A DNA stretch of 64,000 nt from Gammaproteobacteria bacterium (GTDB lineage Bacteria > Pseudomonadota > Gammaproteobacteria > Pseudomonadales > Azotimanducaceae). The translations under genes were made by a program, and so were the position numbers. Positions 18,006 through 27,088 of this stretch are shown here, one piece after another; position 1 is the stretch's first letter; the number at the start of each line of letters is the position of its first letter. The DNA lies in NCBI GenBank assembly GCA_026707945.1, contig JAPOVV010000047.1:1-64000 (forward strand), written 5' to 3'. The notes beneath the pieces were generated by a model. The model saw nothing but the letters and a program-made list of their open reading frames with translations, ran no database searches and was not told the DNA's origin.

Positions 18006-20378
18006 ATGGCGCAGTCGGGCACGGAGCCAGTGGCTGTTAGCTTCTATATCCGCGAAATTGGGGCAATCCTCATCGGCGCAATTGCCGTTATTCTGCTCCT
18101 CGCGTTAGCCAGTTACGTTCCGTCAGACCGGGCGCCTGATCTGACAAGCGGCAGCTTCGCAAACATTATCGGGTCGGTTGGCGCTGCAGTCGCGTTCGGT
18201 TGCTATTGGGCGTTCGGTATTGTCGCGTATCTAGTTCCGTTCGGGATGCTTGCCGCATGTGCTGTTACGCTTCGATGGCATAGAGACAACGTCGATTGGT
18301 TTAGCACAGGTTGTCGAGTAGGTGGTGGCTTTTTGCTCGTGATTGCATCGACGACATTGGCGACCCTTCATGTCTCAGGCTTCTCAGCGCTACCGGCTGG
18401 ACCCGGTGGAAACGTGGGCGATACCTTAGTCCATTACACCATTCAATATATCAACAACGCAGGATTAACGATTTTGTCGTTTGTGGGAGTCTTGATTGCT
18501 CTTCAACTGCTCATCGGATTTTCTTGGTTAAACGTCCTTGAATGGATCGGGCGTTGGGTCACAAAAGCCTCAGTGGGAGCGCTCAACGCCACGAGGTGGG
18601 TATACCGGTGTATGGTCACAGGCGTTCGAGCGATAGGTCGGTTCATAAACTACGAGAACCGCCGTCCTGCGGCGCGACCGCGAGAATCCGTTCGACCGAT
18701 GCGTGTGACACCCTCCGTTGGAAACGCCTCGAAGGATCAATCTGATCGCCCGGCGACGAAGGCAGTAGGGTTACCGCACCTCGATGATTGGAAACAGCGT
18801 GACGGCGCGTCGTCTCATTTTGAGACGGCTGCGGAGCGACCGCCTGCTGGTGCTCGAGTCGCAGCGGTACCACCGCGAAGTGATATCGAACCCACTGTAT
18901 TAAGCAAGTTGCCGAGCCTAGAGATACTCTCAACTCATTCGAGCGAAAACGCAACGAAAGAGGAAGAGCATCAAGCGCTCATTGCACTTGGGGAGAGATT
19001 GCGCGCCATTCTCGCTGATTACGGCGTCGCGATCGAAGTGGAATCGATTATTTCCGGTCCTGTCGTCTCGCGATTTGAAATCCAACTAGCTCCTGGGTTA
19101 AAGGTCAACAAGATCATCTCTCTCGCAAATGATCTTGCACGAGAAATCGCCGTCAGTTCAGTTCGAGTCGTTCCTGTCATTCCTGGTAAGAGCGTGGTCG
19201 GCATCGAAATCCCGAATCGGGTACGCGCGACGGTGACGTTGAAGGAAGTGCTCGCACAATCCGAGTTTAACGATGCGAAACGACCTCTAACGCTCGCACT
19301 GGGCAAGGATATTGCTGGCGAACCCGTTTATGCGGACTTGGAACGCATGCCACACCTACTTGTTGCTGGCACCACGGGTTCCGGTAAGTCCGTTGGCATT
19401 AACACCATGCTGCTGAGCATGATGTATCGGCTCACACCTGAAGATGTCCGATTGATCCTTGTTGACCCCAAAATGCTTGAGCTTTCGGTCTACGAGGGAA
19501 TCCCACATCTGCTTACGCCCGTCGTTACGGATATGCAGGACGCAGCTAAAGCCCTGCAATGGTGTGTGGCTGAGATGGAGCGACGCTATCGACTCATGAA
19601 AGAGCTCGAGGTACGTAGCCTGGGTGGTTTCAATGAGAAGATCGCGGAGGCAGAGAAGCGAGGTACAACGCTACCGGATCCCCTTTGGCAACCAGATTCG
19701 GGTGAGGATCAGCAAGTGCTCACAAAGCTGCCGCTAATTGTTGTGGTCATCGATGAATTTGCGGACATGATCATGATCGTTGGTAAGAAAGTCGAGCAAC
19801 TGATCGCCCGTATCGCGCAAAAGGCTCGGGCGGCTGGAATTCATCTTGTCCTCGCGACCCAGCGACCATCTGTTGATGTAATTACGGGGCTAATAAAAGC
19901 CAATATACCTTGTCGAATCAGTTATCAGGTTTCGAGTCAGGTTGATTCAAGAACGATCATCGATCAAGTTGGCGCAGAGCAACTGCTTGGTCATGGCGAC
20001 ATGCTTTATCTACCGCCCGGATCAAGCGTTCCCGAGCGTGTACATGGTGCGTTCGTTAGCGATGATGAAGTATTAGCCGTTATCGCCGATTGGCGCCGTC
20101 GTGGGACGCCGGACTATGCATATGACATCATGAATGAGGACGTTTCGTTCAATATCAGCGATCTAGGTTTCGATAGTGGCGACGACGCAGATGACCTATA
20201 TCAGCAGGCAGTTCAGTTTGTAATTGAGTCACGTCGCGCTTCAGCTTCAGCATTACAGACCAAATTCCAAATCGGCTGGAACAAAGCCGCGCGCTTTATG
20301 GATCAGATGGAACAGCACGGCGTCGTAACCGTGCCCGATCACAAGGGACGTCGCGAGGTTCTAGCGGCTGAGGAATAA
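18006..20378 (+). CDS. ftsK: DNA translocase FtsK
   Basis: FtsK anchors at the septum and pumps DNA toward dif for XerCD resolution. The 790-residue product has several N-terminal membrane helices (about 15-190), a linker of moderate length (about 215-320) and the motor: alpha domain, RecA-like beta domain with Walker A GTTGSGKSVGINTM (about 454-467), Walker B LPLIVVVIDEFADMIM and RIAQKARAAGIHLVLATQRPS, then the winged-helix gamma domain (AVQFVIESRRASASALQTKFQIGWNKAARFMDQME) that reads KOPS. The linker is much shorter than in E. coli FtsK, as in pseudomonads. A GGAGG sits 8 bases before the start. Confidence 0.97.
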   Translation: MAQSGTEPVAVSFYIREIGAILIGAIAVILLLALASYVPSDRAPDLTSGSFANIIGSVGAAVAFGCYWAFGIVAYLVPFGMLAACAVTLRWHRDNVDWFSTGCRVGGGFLLVIASTTLATLHVSGFSALPAGPGGNVGDTLVHYTIQYINNAGLTILSFVGVLIALQLLIGFSWLNVLEWIGRWVTKASVGALNATRWVYRCMVTGVRAIGRFINYENRRPAARPRESVRPMRVTPSVGNASKDQSDRPATKAVGLPHLDDWKQRDGASSHFETAAERPPAGARVAAVPPRSDIEPTVLSKLPSLEILSTHSSENATKEEEHQALIALGERLRAILADYGVAIEVESIISGPVVSRFEIQLAPGLKVNKIISLANDLAREIAVSSVRVVPVIPGKSVVGIEIPNRVRATVTLKEVLAQSEFNDAKRPLTLALGKDIAGEPVYADLERMPHLLVAGTTGSGKSVGINTMLLSMMYRLTPEDVRLILVDPKMLELSVYEGIPHLLTPVVTDMQDAAKALQWCVAEMERRYRLMKELEVRSLGGFNEKIAEAEKRGTTLPDPLWQPDSGEDQQVLTKLPLIVVVIDEFADMIMIVGKKVEQLIARIAQKARAAGIHLVLATQRPSVDVITGLIKANIPCRISYQVSSQVDSRTIIDQVGAEQLLGHGDMLYLPPGSSVPERVHGAFVSDDEVLAVIADWRRRGTPDYAYDIMNEDVSFNISDLGFDSGDDADDLYQQAVQFVIESRRASASALQTKFQIGWNKAARFMDQMEQHGVVTVPDHKGRREVLAAEE

Positions 20379-20415
20379 GTACCGATCGGCGCAATATCTG
20401 CGCCGGACGTCAACG

Positions 20416-21048
20416 TTGATATGGGTGCTGGGATTTATTTGGTTCGGTACGGCACTTGCGGATGACGCGTCTAAAACCGAACTGATCCAACGTTTTCAGC
20501 ACATCGAGACGTTGCGAGCGGATTTTGTACAGCGAGTACTCGATGAGAATGGCGAGGAACTTCAGGTTCTTCAAGGTGAGATGCTCATACGTACGCCGTC
20601 GTTTTTTCGTTGGGAGGTCAAAAGCCCGTACGGATTAACATACGTACTCCACGATCTCGACCTAATGGTCGTGGACCCAGATCTGCACCAAGTCTCGTAT
20701 CGAACGATCGACTCACCGGACGAAGTACCCATCGTCGCTTTGTTGCTTCATCGCGACTTGGATGTGCTAAGTGACTTTGACGTTTCCAAGCGGCCGAACG
20801 CATTCGAGCTAGAACCCATCAATCAAATGCAGCTGTTCAAGTTAATTACGGTCTACTTCGACAATCTGCGACTCGATGCGATTGATGTACGCGACTCGCA
20901 CGACCGTTTAACCGAATTTACGTTTCGTGAGGTACAGGAGAATTTGGTTCTTGATAACGCACTATTCGAAGTGGAGATTCCCGAGGACATGGAAGTGATC
21001 GGTGAGCCACCTGGAACCGACATGCAGCCACCAAACGATTCGCTATAG
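20416..21048 (+). CDS. lolA: outer-membrane lipoprotein carrier protein LolA
   Basis: LolA ferries lipoproteins from the LolCDE exporter to LolB through the periplasm. The 210-residue product has a signal-like stretch (IWVLGFIWFGTALA) and the LolA core: LIQRFQHIETLRADFVQRVLDENG, GEMLIRTPSFFRWEVKSPY, LDLMVVDPDLHQVSYR and the C-terminal FREVQENLVLDNALFEVEIPEDMEVI. The start is a TTG; no ATG is available in frame, and the frame is open upstream to 20365, so a non-standard start that adds the arginines before 20416 cannot be excluded. It lies between ftsK and rarA, its standard place. Confidence 0.9.
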   Translation: MIWVLGFIWFGTALADDASKTELIQRFQHIETLRADFVQRVLDENGEELQVLQGEMLIRTPSFFRWEVKSPYGLTYVLHDLDLMVVDPDLHQVSYRTIDSPDEVPIVALLLHRDLDVLSDFDVSKRPNAFELEPINQMQLFKLITVYFDNLRLDAIDVRDSHDRLTEFTFREVQENLVLDNALFEVEIPEDMEVIGEPPGTDMQPPNDSL

Positions 21049-21068
21049 TTGAAAGCAACAAACTAGGT

Positions 21069-22346
21069 TTGCTAGGTGCAGCTATCCCGGTAACGCCACT
21101 CGCGGAACGACTGCGACCGCAGAAATTTGAGGATTTCGTCGGCCAAGAGCACGTACTCGGTGCGGGTCGGCCACTTGCTACGCTTGCGAAGCAGCGGGCA
21201 ATCCATTCGATGATCCTATGGGGTCCACCAGGATCGGGCAAAACCACGCTCGCTCGATTGTTCGCCGCAAATTCTGACGCCCATTGGATCGCGATTTCAG
21301 CGGTATTGGCTGGTGTCAAAGACGTACGAGAGGCAATCGACGAGGCGAAAGCGCAACTCCCGCGTCAAACCGTGCTCTTCGTTGACGAAGTTCACCGTTT
21401 TAATAAGGCTCAACAAGATGCTTTCTTGCCGCATGTCGAGTCAGGGATGCTCACTTTGATCGGTGCTACGACTGAGAATCCCGCATTCGAGGTCAATTCT
21501 GCTCTGTTGTCTCGCACACACGTGTACGTACTGCATCGTCTTGAATCTCACCACGTTGAAGAGATCGCACGACGAGCGTTAGAGGCTACCGGAGAACCGT
21601 TTAAGTTCACGGATGACGCTTTATCGCTACTTGTAGGACTAGCCGATGGGGACGCGAGGCGTGCGCTGAACACCATCGAAGCTGTGCTACGCCTGGGAAC
21701 GTTTGATCTTGACGTGGAGGTTATTGAGCGAGCGGCCGGCCAATCCTTTCGTCATTTCGACAAAGGTGGCGATGCGTTCTATGACCAGATTTCAGCGTTG
21801 CATAAAGCGATCAGGGGGAGCGATCCTGATGCTTCCCTGTATTGGTTTACGCGGATGATTGATGGCGGTTGCGATCCTTTGTACGTCGCTAGACGCCTGG
21901 TACGGATCGCAACGGAAGATATCGGTACGGCAGATCCACGATGTTTGCAATTGGCAATCGCAGCACGGGACGCATACCACCACCTTGGATCGCCCGAAGG
22001 TGAGTTAGCGCTCGCCGAAGCGGTTTTGTACTTTGCTAGTGTTCCTAAGAGCAATGCGGTTGAAGTTGCATTCAAACGAGCGAAAGCGTTTGTGCGCAGC
22101 CAACCATCGCACCCCGTTCCGCTCCGATTCCGCAATGCGCCAACCGGACTGGCGAAGTCACTTGGACATGGCGATGGCTATCGGTACGCGCACGATGAAG
22201 ACGATGCATTCGCTACAGGTGAGCGTTACTTTCCCGATGAAATGGCGGATCAACAGTTTTATTTCCCTTCTGAGCGTGGCGTAGAAAAGCAGATTAAAGC
22301 TAGGATATCTAAACTTCGCGCCTTAAATGAACGCGCCAAGCGCTAA
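21069..22346 (+). CDS. rarA: replication-associated recombination protein RarA (MgsA)
   Basis: RarA is a AAA+ ATPase of the clamp-loader/Holliday-helicase group that acts at stalled forks and interacts with SSB. The 425-residue product has [22 protein letters not shown], Walker [17 protein letters not shown] (about 57-72), Walker [24 protein letters not shown], sensor 1 [18 protein letters not shown] and the C-terminal tetramerisation region ([43 protein letters not shown]). The start is a TTG 20 bases after the lolA stop. Its 3' end overlaps crcB by 20 bases. Confidence 0.95.
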   Translation: MLGAAIPVTPLAERLRPQKFEDFVGQEHVLGAGRPLATLAKQRAIHSMILWGPPGSGKTTLARLFAANSDAHWIAISAVLAGVKDVREAIDEAKAQLPRQTVLFVDEVHRFNKAQQDAFLPHVESGMLTLIGATTENPAFEVNSALLSRTHVYVLHRLESHHVEEIARRALEATGEPFKFTDDALSLLVGLADGDARRALNTIEAVLRLGTFDLDVEVIERAAGQSFRHFDKGGDAFYDQISALHKAIRGSDPDASLYWFTRMIDGGCDPLYVARRLVRIATEDIGTADPRCLQLAIAARDAYHHLGSPEGELALAEAVLYFASVPKSNAVEVAFKRAKAFVRSQPSHPVPLRFRNAPTGLAKSLGHGDGYRYAHDEDDAFATGERYFPDEMADQQFYFPSERGVEKQIKARISKLRALNERAKR

Positions 22347-22719
22347 ATTTGTGATCAAGTCGATATTGCTTGTCGCCGGTGCAGGTGCGCTTGGCGCTGT
22401 TGCACGGTATAGTGTTACCTCGCTTGCCGCTTGGCAAGGCTGGACGCCGTGGGGTACCTTCGCAGTAAATGTGCTCGGTTGTTTCGCGATCGGAGTTCTG
22501 ATCGCCGCTGCAAGCGAAGCTGAATGGTTTGAAAATTACGGGCGAAATTTGCTTGTATTCGGATTTCTAGGTGCTTTCACGACGTTTTCAGCGTTTTCGA
22601 TGGATACGCTTCAGCTCGCGCAAGAGGGCAAGCTACACGTCGCGATCATCTACGCGACGCTGACCGTGGGTGCGTGTATTGCAGCAACGTATACAGGATT
22701 GAGACTGGTTAACCACTGA
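22327..22719 (+). CDS. crcB: fluoride ion channel CrcB (Fluc)
   Basis: CrcB/Fluc proteins are dual-topology dimeric channels that let fluoride leave the cell. The 130-residue product has four transmembrane segments and family motifs GALGAVARY (about 19-27), [13 protein letters not shown] (43-55) with the pore-lining Asn, and [16 protein letters not shown] (about 78-93), the Phe-box region. It begins within the last 20 bases of rarA and its stop overlaps the serS ATG by one base, so it is part of a continuous operon. No fluoride riboswitch can fit upstream, because the upstream DNA is rarA coding sequence. Confidence 0.94.
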   Translation: MNAPSAKFVIKSILLVAGAGALGAVARYSVTSLAAWQGWTPWGTFAVNVLGCFAIGVLIAAASEAEWFENYGRNLLVFGFLGAFTTFSAFSMDTLQLAQEGKLHVAIIYATLTVGACIAATYTGLRLVNH

Positions 22720-24011
22720 TGTTAGATCCCCGTTCGCTAAGACGAGAACCGGAGCTCATTGCTCAAGCATTGAGTAAACGTGGTTTGGTATTTGATCTCG
22801 ACACATATGAAGAGCTCGAATCATCTCGTCATGATCTGCAGACCGAAATGGAGACGTTGCAGCACGATCGCAATGAGATTTCGCGCACGATTGGCCAGGC
22901 GAAACGAGATGGTCTCGATATTGAGCCCTTGCGATTGAGTGTCAGTGAGATCGGCTATCGGCTGGATGTCGTTAAACAGGAATTCGGCAAGATCCGCGAT
23001 GAACTAGATGCATTCTTACTGTCGATACCCAATATACCTCACGAGTCGGTTCCGGACGGCGCTGACGAGGAAGACAATCTTGTGCTTCGACAGCACGGGA
23101 CAACCCCCGAATTCAACTTCAAACCAAAAGATCACGTGGATCTCGCGCCTGGTCTTCTGAATTTAGAACTTGCCGTGAAGATTAGCGGCAGCCGATTTAG
23201 CGTGCTGCGCGGTCCGCTTGCGAAACTCCAGCGAAGCCTGACGCAATTTATGCTCGACGTTCACACGGAGCAACACGGTTACGAAGAGGTGTACGTCCCG
23301 TTCATCGTTAATGCGGCATCTATGACGGCCACTGGGCAGCTGCCGAAATTTGCCGAAGATGCATTCCACGTCGAACATACGGAACCGATGTACTTGGTAC
23401 CCACCGCCGAAGTTCCAGTTACGAACTTCGTACGCGATGAAATTCTGAGCGCGGATGATCTACCGATGAAATTCGTCGCCCATACGCCGTGTTTTCGTAG
23501 CGAGGCTGGATCCTACGGCAAAGACATGCGCGGGATATTCCGGCAACACCAATTCGAAAAGGTTGAGCTGGTCCAGATTGTTTCGCCGGATGTGTCGTGG
23601 GACGCGTTTGAGGAACTGCTCGGACATGCTGAAACGATTCTGAAAATGCTGGAACTACCGTATCAAGCGAGCGTGTTGTGTGGCGGCGACTTGGGATTCG
23701 CGGCGGCGAAGACCATCGATCTCGAAGTCTGGCTTCCGAGTCAGGGGCGGTATCGCGAGATCTCGAGCGTGAGCAACTTTCTCGATTTCCAGGCGCGTCG
23801 TGCTCAAGCGCGTTTCCGACGAAAGGCGGGCGAGCGCCCTGAGCTGGTGCACACCTTAAATGGGTCCGGGCTAGCAGTCGGACGATCTCTCATTGCATTA
23901 ATGGAGAACTATCAAAACGGCGATGGTTCGGTCACGATTCCGGATGCCTTGCGCAGCTACATGGGTGGTATTGATTCGCTAAAACTCGCCGACGCAGACG
24001 GTCAAAAGTAG
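22719..24011 (+). CDS. serS: seryl-tRNA synthetase
   Basis: Charges tRNA-Ser (a tRNA-Ser(UGA) gene lies at the other end of the window). The 430-residue class II enzyme has the N-terminal coiled-coil arm (about 28-105), motif 1 around residues 180-200, motif 2 [25 protein letters not shown] and motif 3 [20 protein letters not shown]. Also seen are [10 protein letters not shown] and the C-terminal [19 protein letters not shown]. The gene overlaps crcB upstream and cysG downstream by a single base each. Confidence 0.97.
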   Translation: MLDPRSLRREPELIAQALSKRGLVFDLDTYEELESSRHDLQTEMETLQHDRNEISRTIGQAKRDGLDIEPLRLSVSEIGYRLDVVKQEFGKIRDELDAFLLSIPNIPHESVPDGADEEDNLVLRQHGTTPEFNFKPKDHVDLAPGLLNLELAVKISGSRFSVLRGPLAKLQRSLTQFMLDVHTEQHGYEEVYVPFIVNAASMTATGQLPKFAEDAFHVEHTEPMYLVPTAEVPVTNFVRDEILSADDLPMKFVAHTPCFRSEAGSYGKDMRGIFRQHQFEKVELVQIVSPDVSWDAFEELLGHAETILKMLELPYQASVLCGGDLGFAAAKTIDLEVWLPSQGRYREISSVSNFLDFQARRAQARFRRKAGERPELVHTLNGSGLAVGRSLIALMENYQNGDGSVTIPDALRSYMGGIDSLKLADADGQK

Positions 24012-25366
24012 TGGCGCAGTTGCCGCTGTTTTTAAACAGCGCCAGATTGCGATGTCTGTTGATTGGTGGCGGGACGGTCGGCGCACGAAAGCTTGAAACG
24101 CTTGTAAAACACGGCGTCTCTTGCCGTGTCGTAGCAACGTCGGTAAACGATGAATTTCGGCAACTCGCGGAAGCGAACGACGTTCCAATTGAATTGCGAT
24201 CCTTTGCCCCTTTTGACTTGGATGGAGTTAATCTGGTCATTGCAGCGACCAACGATCGAGAAGTAAATACTCATATTGCCGCGGCATGTGCGTCTAGATC
24301 GGTGATGGTGAACGTCGTCGATGATTACGAACTATCGACCGCCACGTTTCCAGCCATCGTCAATCGAACTCCCGTCTTAGTCGCAGTATCGACGGATGGG
24401 CGATCGCCAACGCTAGCGCGTCGCATAAAGTCGACGCTCGAAGGTCAACTGAGCGAAGGTCTTGGCCGTTTAGCAGAATTCATTTCCACTAAGCGCAAAG
24501 AACTTGGTGGACAGGTGTCACGTCCTCTTTGGGATGCACTAATTGACTCCTCGATTCCTGATTTACTCGAACGTGGCGACGAAGAAGGTGCAGAGCGACA
24601 GTTCAAGCTTCTTCAAACCGACGATTCAAGAAAGAGCGGGCTAGTCTCACTGGTAGGCGCGGGACCAGGGGATCCGTCTCTTCTGACGCTCAAAGCAATA
24701 CGCTGCATGGAACGCGCTGATGTCGTGTATTACGACAACTTGGTTTCGAGCGACGTGCTAGAACGTGTGCGCAAGGATGCGCAGAAAGTCTATGTTGGGA
24801 AGAAACGCAAATTTGCCGGTATAAGACAAGCGGAAATCAACCGTTTACTTAAAAACGACGCGCTCGAAGGAAAACGCGTTGTTCGTTTAAAAGGCGGAGA
24901 TCCGTTTATGTTCGGTCGAGGCGGTGAAGAAATTGAATCACTGATCAGCGATGGTATTGACTTTGAAGTCGTGCCCGGGATTACCGCGGCGCTCGGATGC
25001 GCAGCCTATGCTGGAATCCCCTTGACCCACCGTGATTACTCGCAATCGGTTCGTTTTGTGACGGGTCACCTTAAGAGCGATGAAATCCATCTTGATTGGC
25101 CCGAGCTCGCTCGACCGGAGCAGACACTCGTGGTCTATATGGGGCTGGCGAATCTCAAACTATTTACGAGTAACCTGATCAAAAATGGTATGAGTACTGA
25201 CGTAGGGATCGCGGTGATTTCACGAGGTACGTTTCCGGATCAGAAGGTCATCAAGTCGACCGTTGGTGACATTAGTAACGAGCTAGAACGTCACGAACTG
25301 GTGAGCCCGACCACTGCGATTATCGGAAATGTCGTTGCTTTTTCGGGTCGCTTCGAGAACCGATAA
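24011..25366 (+). CDS. cysG: siroheme synthase CysG (multifunctional)
   Basis: CysG makes siroheme for sulfite and nitrite reductases: the C-terminal half methylates uroporphyrinogen III, the N-terminal half oxidises precorrin-2 with NAD and chelates iron. The 451-residue product starts with the NAD-binding fold (LRCLLIGGGTVGARKLETLVKHG, about 12-34; NLVIAATNDREVNTHIAAAC), followed by the dimerisation region and the SUMT domain from about 213 (VSLVGAGPGDPSLLTLKAI, VVYYDNLVS, RVVRLKGGDPFMFGRGGEE, VVPGITAALGCAAYAGIPLTHRDYS, TLVVYMGL). Start is GTG 24011 overlapping the serS stop. It is the last gene of the plus-strand block. Confidence 0.96.
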   Translation: MAQLPLFLNSARLRCLLIGGGTVGARKLETLVKHGVSCRVVATSVNDEFRQLAEANDVPIELRSFAPFDLDGVNLVIAATNDREVNTHIAAACASRSVMVNVVDDYELSTATFPAIVNRTPVLVAVSTDGRSPTLARRIKSTLEGQLSEGLGRLAEFISTKRKELGGQVSRPLWDALIDSSIPDLLERGDEEGAERQFKLLQTDDSRKSGLVSLVGAGPGDPSLLTLKAIRCMERADVVYYDNLVSSDVLERVRKDAQKVYVGKKRKFAGIRQAEINRLLKNDALEGKRVVRLKGGDPFMFGRGGEEIESLISDGIDFEVVPGITAALGCAAYAGIPLTHRDYSQSVRFVTGHLKSDEIHLDWPELARPEQTLVVYMGLANLKLFTSNLIKNGMSTDVGIAVISRGTFPDQKVIKSTVGDISNELERHELVSPTTAIIGNVVAFSGRFENR

Positions 25367-25373
25367 CTAGGAC

Positions 25374-25847
25374 TCAGTAGCGTCCACCTAGTTTTCTATG
25401 GTCCCAGGTAATGTATCGCTCAGGGACGAACCGGAGTGCGACACGTTTTTGTGCTGTTCCTTGGACCGATTCGCGTAGTTTGGATCGTTGATCTTCCGTC
25501 AATTCTCGACCGCGTGAATTGATTTTTACTAAGGTATCAACCACCAAATCGGGATCTTCAATGACCTCGGTCTGTGCGTAAATCACAACACCTTGAAGCT
25601 CAGAATACTGCGTACCTGATTCAATCAACAGACTCGCTTTAGGATCGCGTCGCCAATTAAGCACTTTCTGACTTTTGCCGAATGTTGTACAGAGCAAGCT
25701 TTCATCATCGTCGATGCCGAACCACATCGGCATCGGGTGAGGATAGCCGTGTTTACCGTTGGATACGATGATGAGCGTTTGTGCGTTGTTGACGTACTCC
25801 TTTCGTTGTTCATCATCCATTTCGATGAGACTGCGGCGGGATGGCAT
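25374..25847 (-). CDS. PNPOx-like flavin-binding split-barrel protein
   Basis: A 157-residue protein of the pyridoxamine 5'-phosphate oxidase-like superfamily (FMN- or F420-binding split barrel). Visible are the N-terminal helix, the strand pair LIIVSNGKHGYPHPMPMWFGID, LLCTTFGKSQKVLNWRRDPKASLLIESG and GVVIYAQTEVIEDPD, the pattern of TIGR03618-type enzymes, and a C-terminal RVALRFVPERYITWDHRKL. The actual substrate cannot be read from sequence. It faces cysG tail to tail with 7 bases between them. A short AGGGG sits before the ATG. Confidence 0.75.
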   Translation of the reverse strand: MPSRRSLIEMDDEQRKEYVNNAQTLIIVSNGKHGYPHPMPMWFGIDDDESLLCTTFGKSQKVLNWRRDPKASLLIESGTQYSELQGVVIYAQTEVIEDPDLVVDTLVKINSRGRELTEDQRSKLRESVQGTAQKRVALRFVPERYITWDHRKLGGRY

Positions 25848-25933
25848 GGTTAACCCCTACGGTTTAAAGTGGATTCGTGTAAGGTGGGATTGATTTGATG
25901 TGCTTCACACGGCGACCGTTGTCGTAACAACCA

Positions 25934-27046
25934 TTACGAGAGTGGGTTGCCGTAAATATCGACTTCATCATATCTGAGAAGACTTGGGTCGTATTCCGGG
26001 TGTCGATCAAACATCTGAGGCTCTCCCCATTTAGTCGGGATCGTGTTGTCGTAATCCGACGGAAGTTCTCCAGACGTTCGCTTCGAGAGTTCGTCATGTA
26101 GAGGTAAGAACACGCGACCTAGATCGGGTGGCATGGGACCTCGGCCGGAAGGTTGCGTCTGTTCTGCAGGCCGGAGATTTAGTTCCTTATCGAACCGGAA
26201 CGCTACTTGCTGATATTCGCTTTGTTCTTCTTTTTCAACGTCCGTCATATTCGCGACGACAGTACGACCTACTGGGATCACGGGTGCGTACATTGCTTTG
26301 GTTAGCATGTCGGCTGGTTGGCTGTTTTCAGGTAGCGGACCGGCGCCTATCGTTAACTTACCTTGGCGACACTGTACCCAGAACCCACCGTGCGATCCAT
26401 CGGGGAATGCATACTTCGGGGTATGAGAAAACTCCTCCGAAAACGTGAAATCGATGTTCTTTATTCCATCTCGATACTTGACAGATCGTGCTCGAGTCGT
26501 CAATATCGCTCTCGCGTTCGATACCCATTCAGGAGTCATGAACACGAAGCGCGGCATGGTCCGTTCCGCCATCGCATCATTGACGGCCTGCCAGATGGAA
26601 TGCAGTACCGTTTCGGGCGGTTGATTGCCATACATTTCCCAGCGACCGAGACTAAACAGACGATTTCTCGCGGCTTCAAGAACCTTCGGATCCTTGCCCT
26701 GAAAGACTAGTCGCGCCATATTGCTCATGAGCGAATGGTCGCCCGTCATTTTCATGTCACACTGATCATCGGGCAATTCTTCGGCCACGATTTCCGCGCC
26801 ACCGTTTTCGAAAATGACAGTGTAAGCCAGAGTATTTCCCGCGTGAAGGTGCGCCGGCGCGTTGCGGGCGACTTGGGAAAACGAGTGCCGACTAACGCCC
26901 TCTAGTTCTTCGCGATAACGATCAACTTCTTCATTAAGTACATGTCTTGCCGCATCGACCCATTCCTTCGTCGCAAAGGTGAGGTCGCCGATGCTCTCTG
27001 GCATAGCGGCAGTTAAAACTGAAACAGTCCCGTTCGCAATCGTCAA
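25934..27046 (-). CDS. unknown protein with a tandem-duplicated (SCP2-like?) domain
   Basis: A 370-residue soluble protein that I do not recognise by name. It is built of two related halves: about 24-120 and 169-265 both begin with F-x-T-x-EWV-x2-AR-x-(V/I)L, continue with a YR-x3 segment and an FS-x5-P turn, and then have a strand-rich part. The first copy, with DMKMTGDHSLMSNMARLVFQGKDP, resembles SCP2 sterol-carrier domains, which is a weak suggestion of lipid binding. The C terminus is Pro/Asp/Tyr-rich (HPEYDPSLLRYDEVDIYGNPLS). The start is a TTG at 27046; an ATG at 27004 is also possible. It lies on the minus strand just downstream of the ABC exporter pair. Confidence 0.6.
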   Translation of the reverse strand: MTIANGTVSVLTAAMPESIGDLTFATKEWVDAARHVLNEEVDRYREELEGVSRHSFSQVARNAPAHLHAGNTLAYTVIFENGGAEIVAEELPDDQCDMKMTGDHSLMSNMARLVFQGKDPKVLEAARNRLFSLGRWEMYGNQPPETVLHSIWQAVNDAMAERTMPRFVFMTPEWVSNARAILTTRARSVKYRDGIKNIDFTFSEEFSHTPKYAFPDGSHGGFWVQCRQGKLTIGAGPLPENSQPADMLTKAMYAPVIPVGRTVVANMTDVEKEEQSEYQQVAFRFDKELNLRPAEQTQPSGRGPMPPDLGRVFLPLHDELSKRTSGELPSDYDNTIPTKWGEPQMFDRHPEYDPSLLRYDEVDIYGNPLS

Positions 27047-27088
27047 TGAAAATCTCTGATGGTGAGAAGGCGCGGAATGATAGAGGGT

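Noticed and set aside
22327-22719. Fluoride riboswitch ahead of crcB
   Set aside because: The upstream DNA is rarA coding sequence and the genes overlap, so there is no leader.
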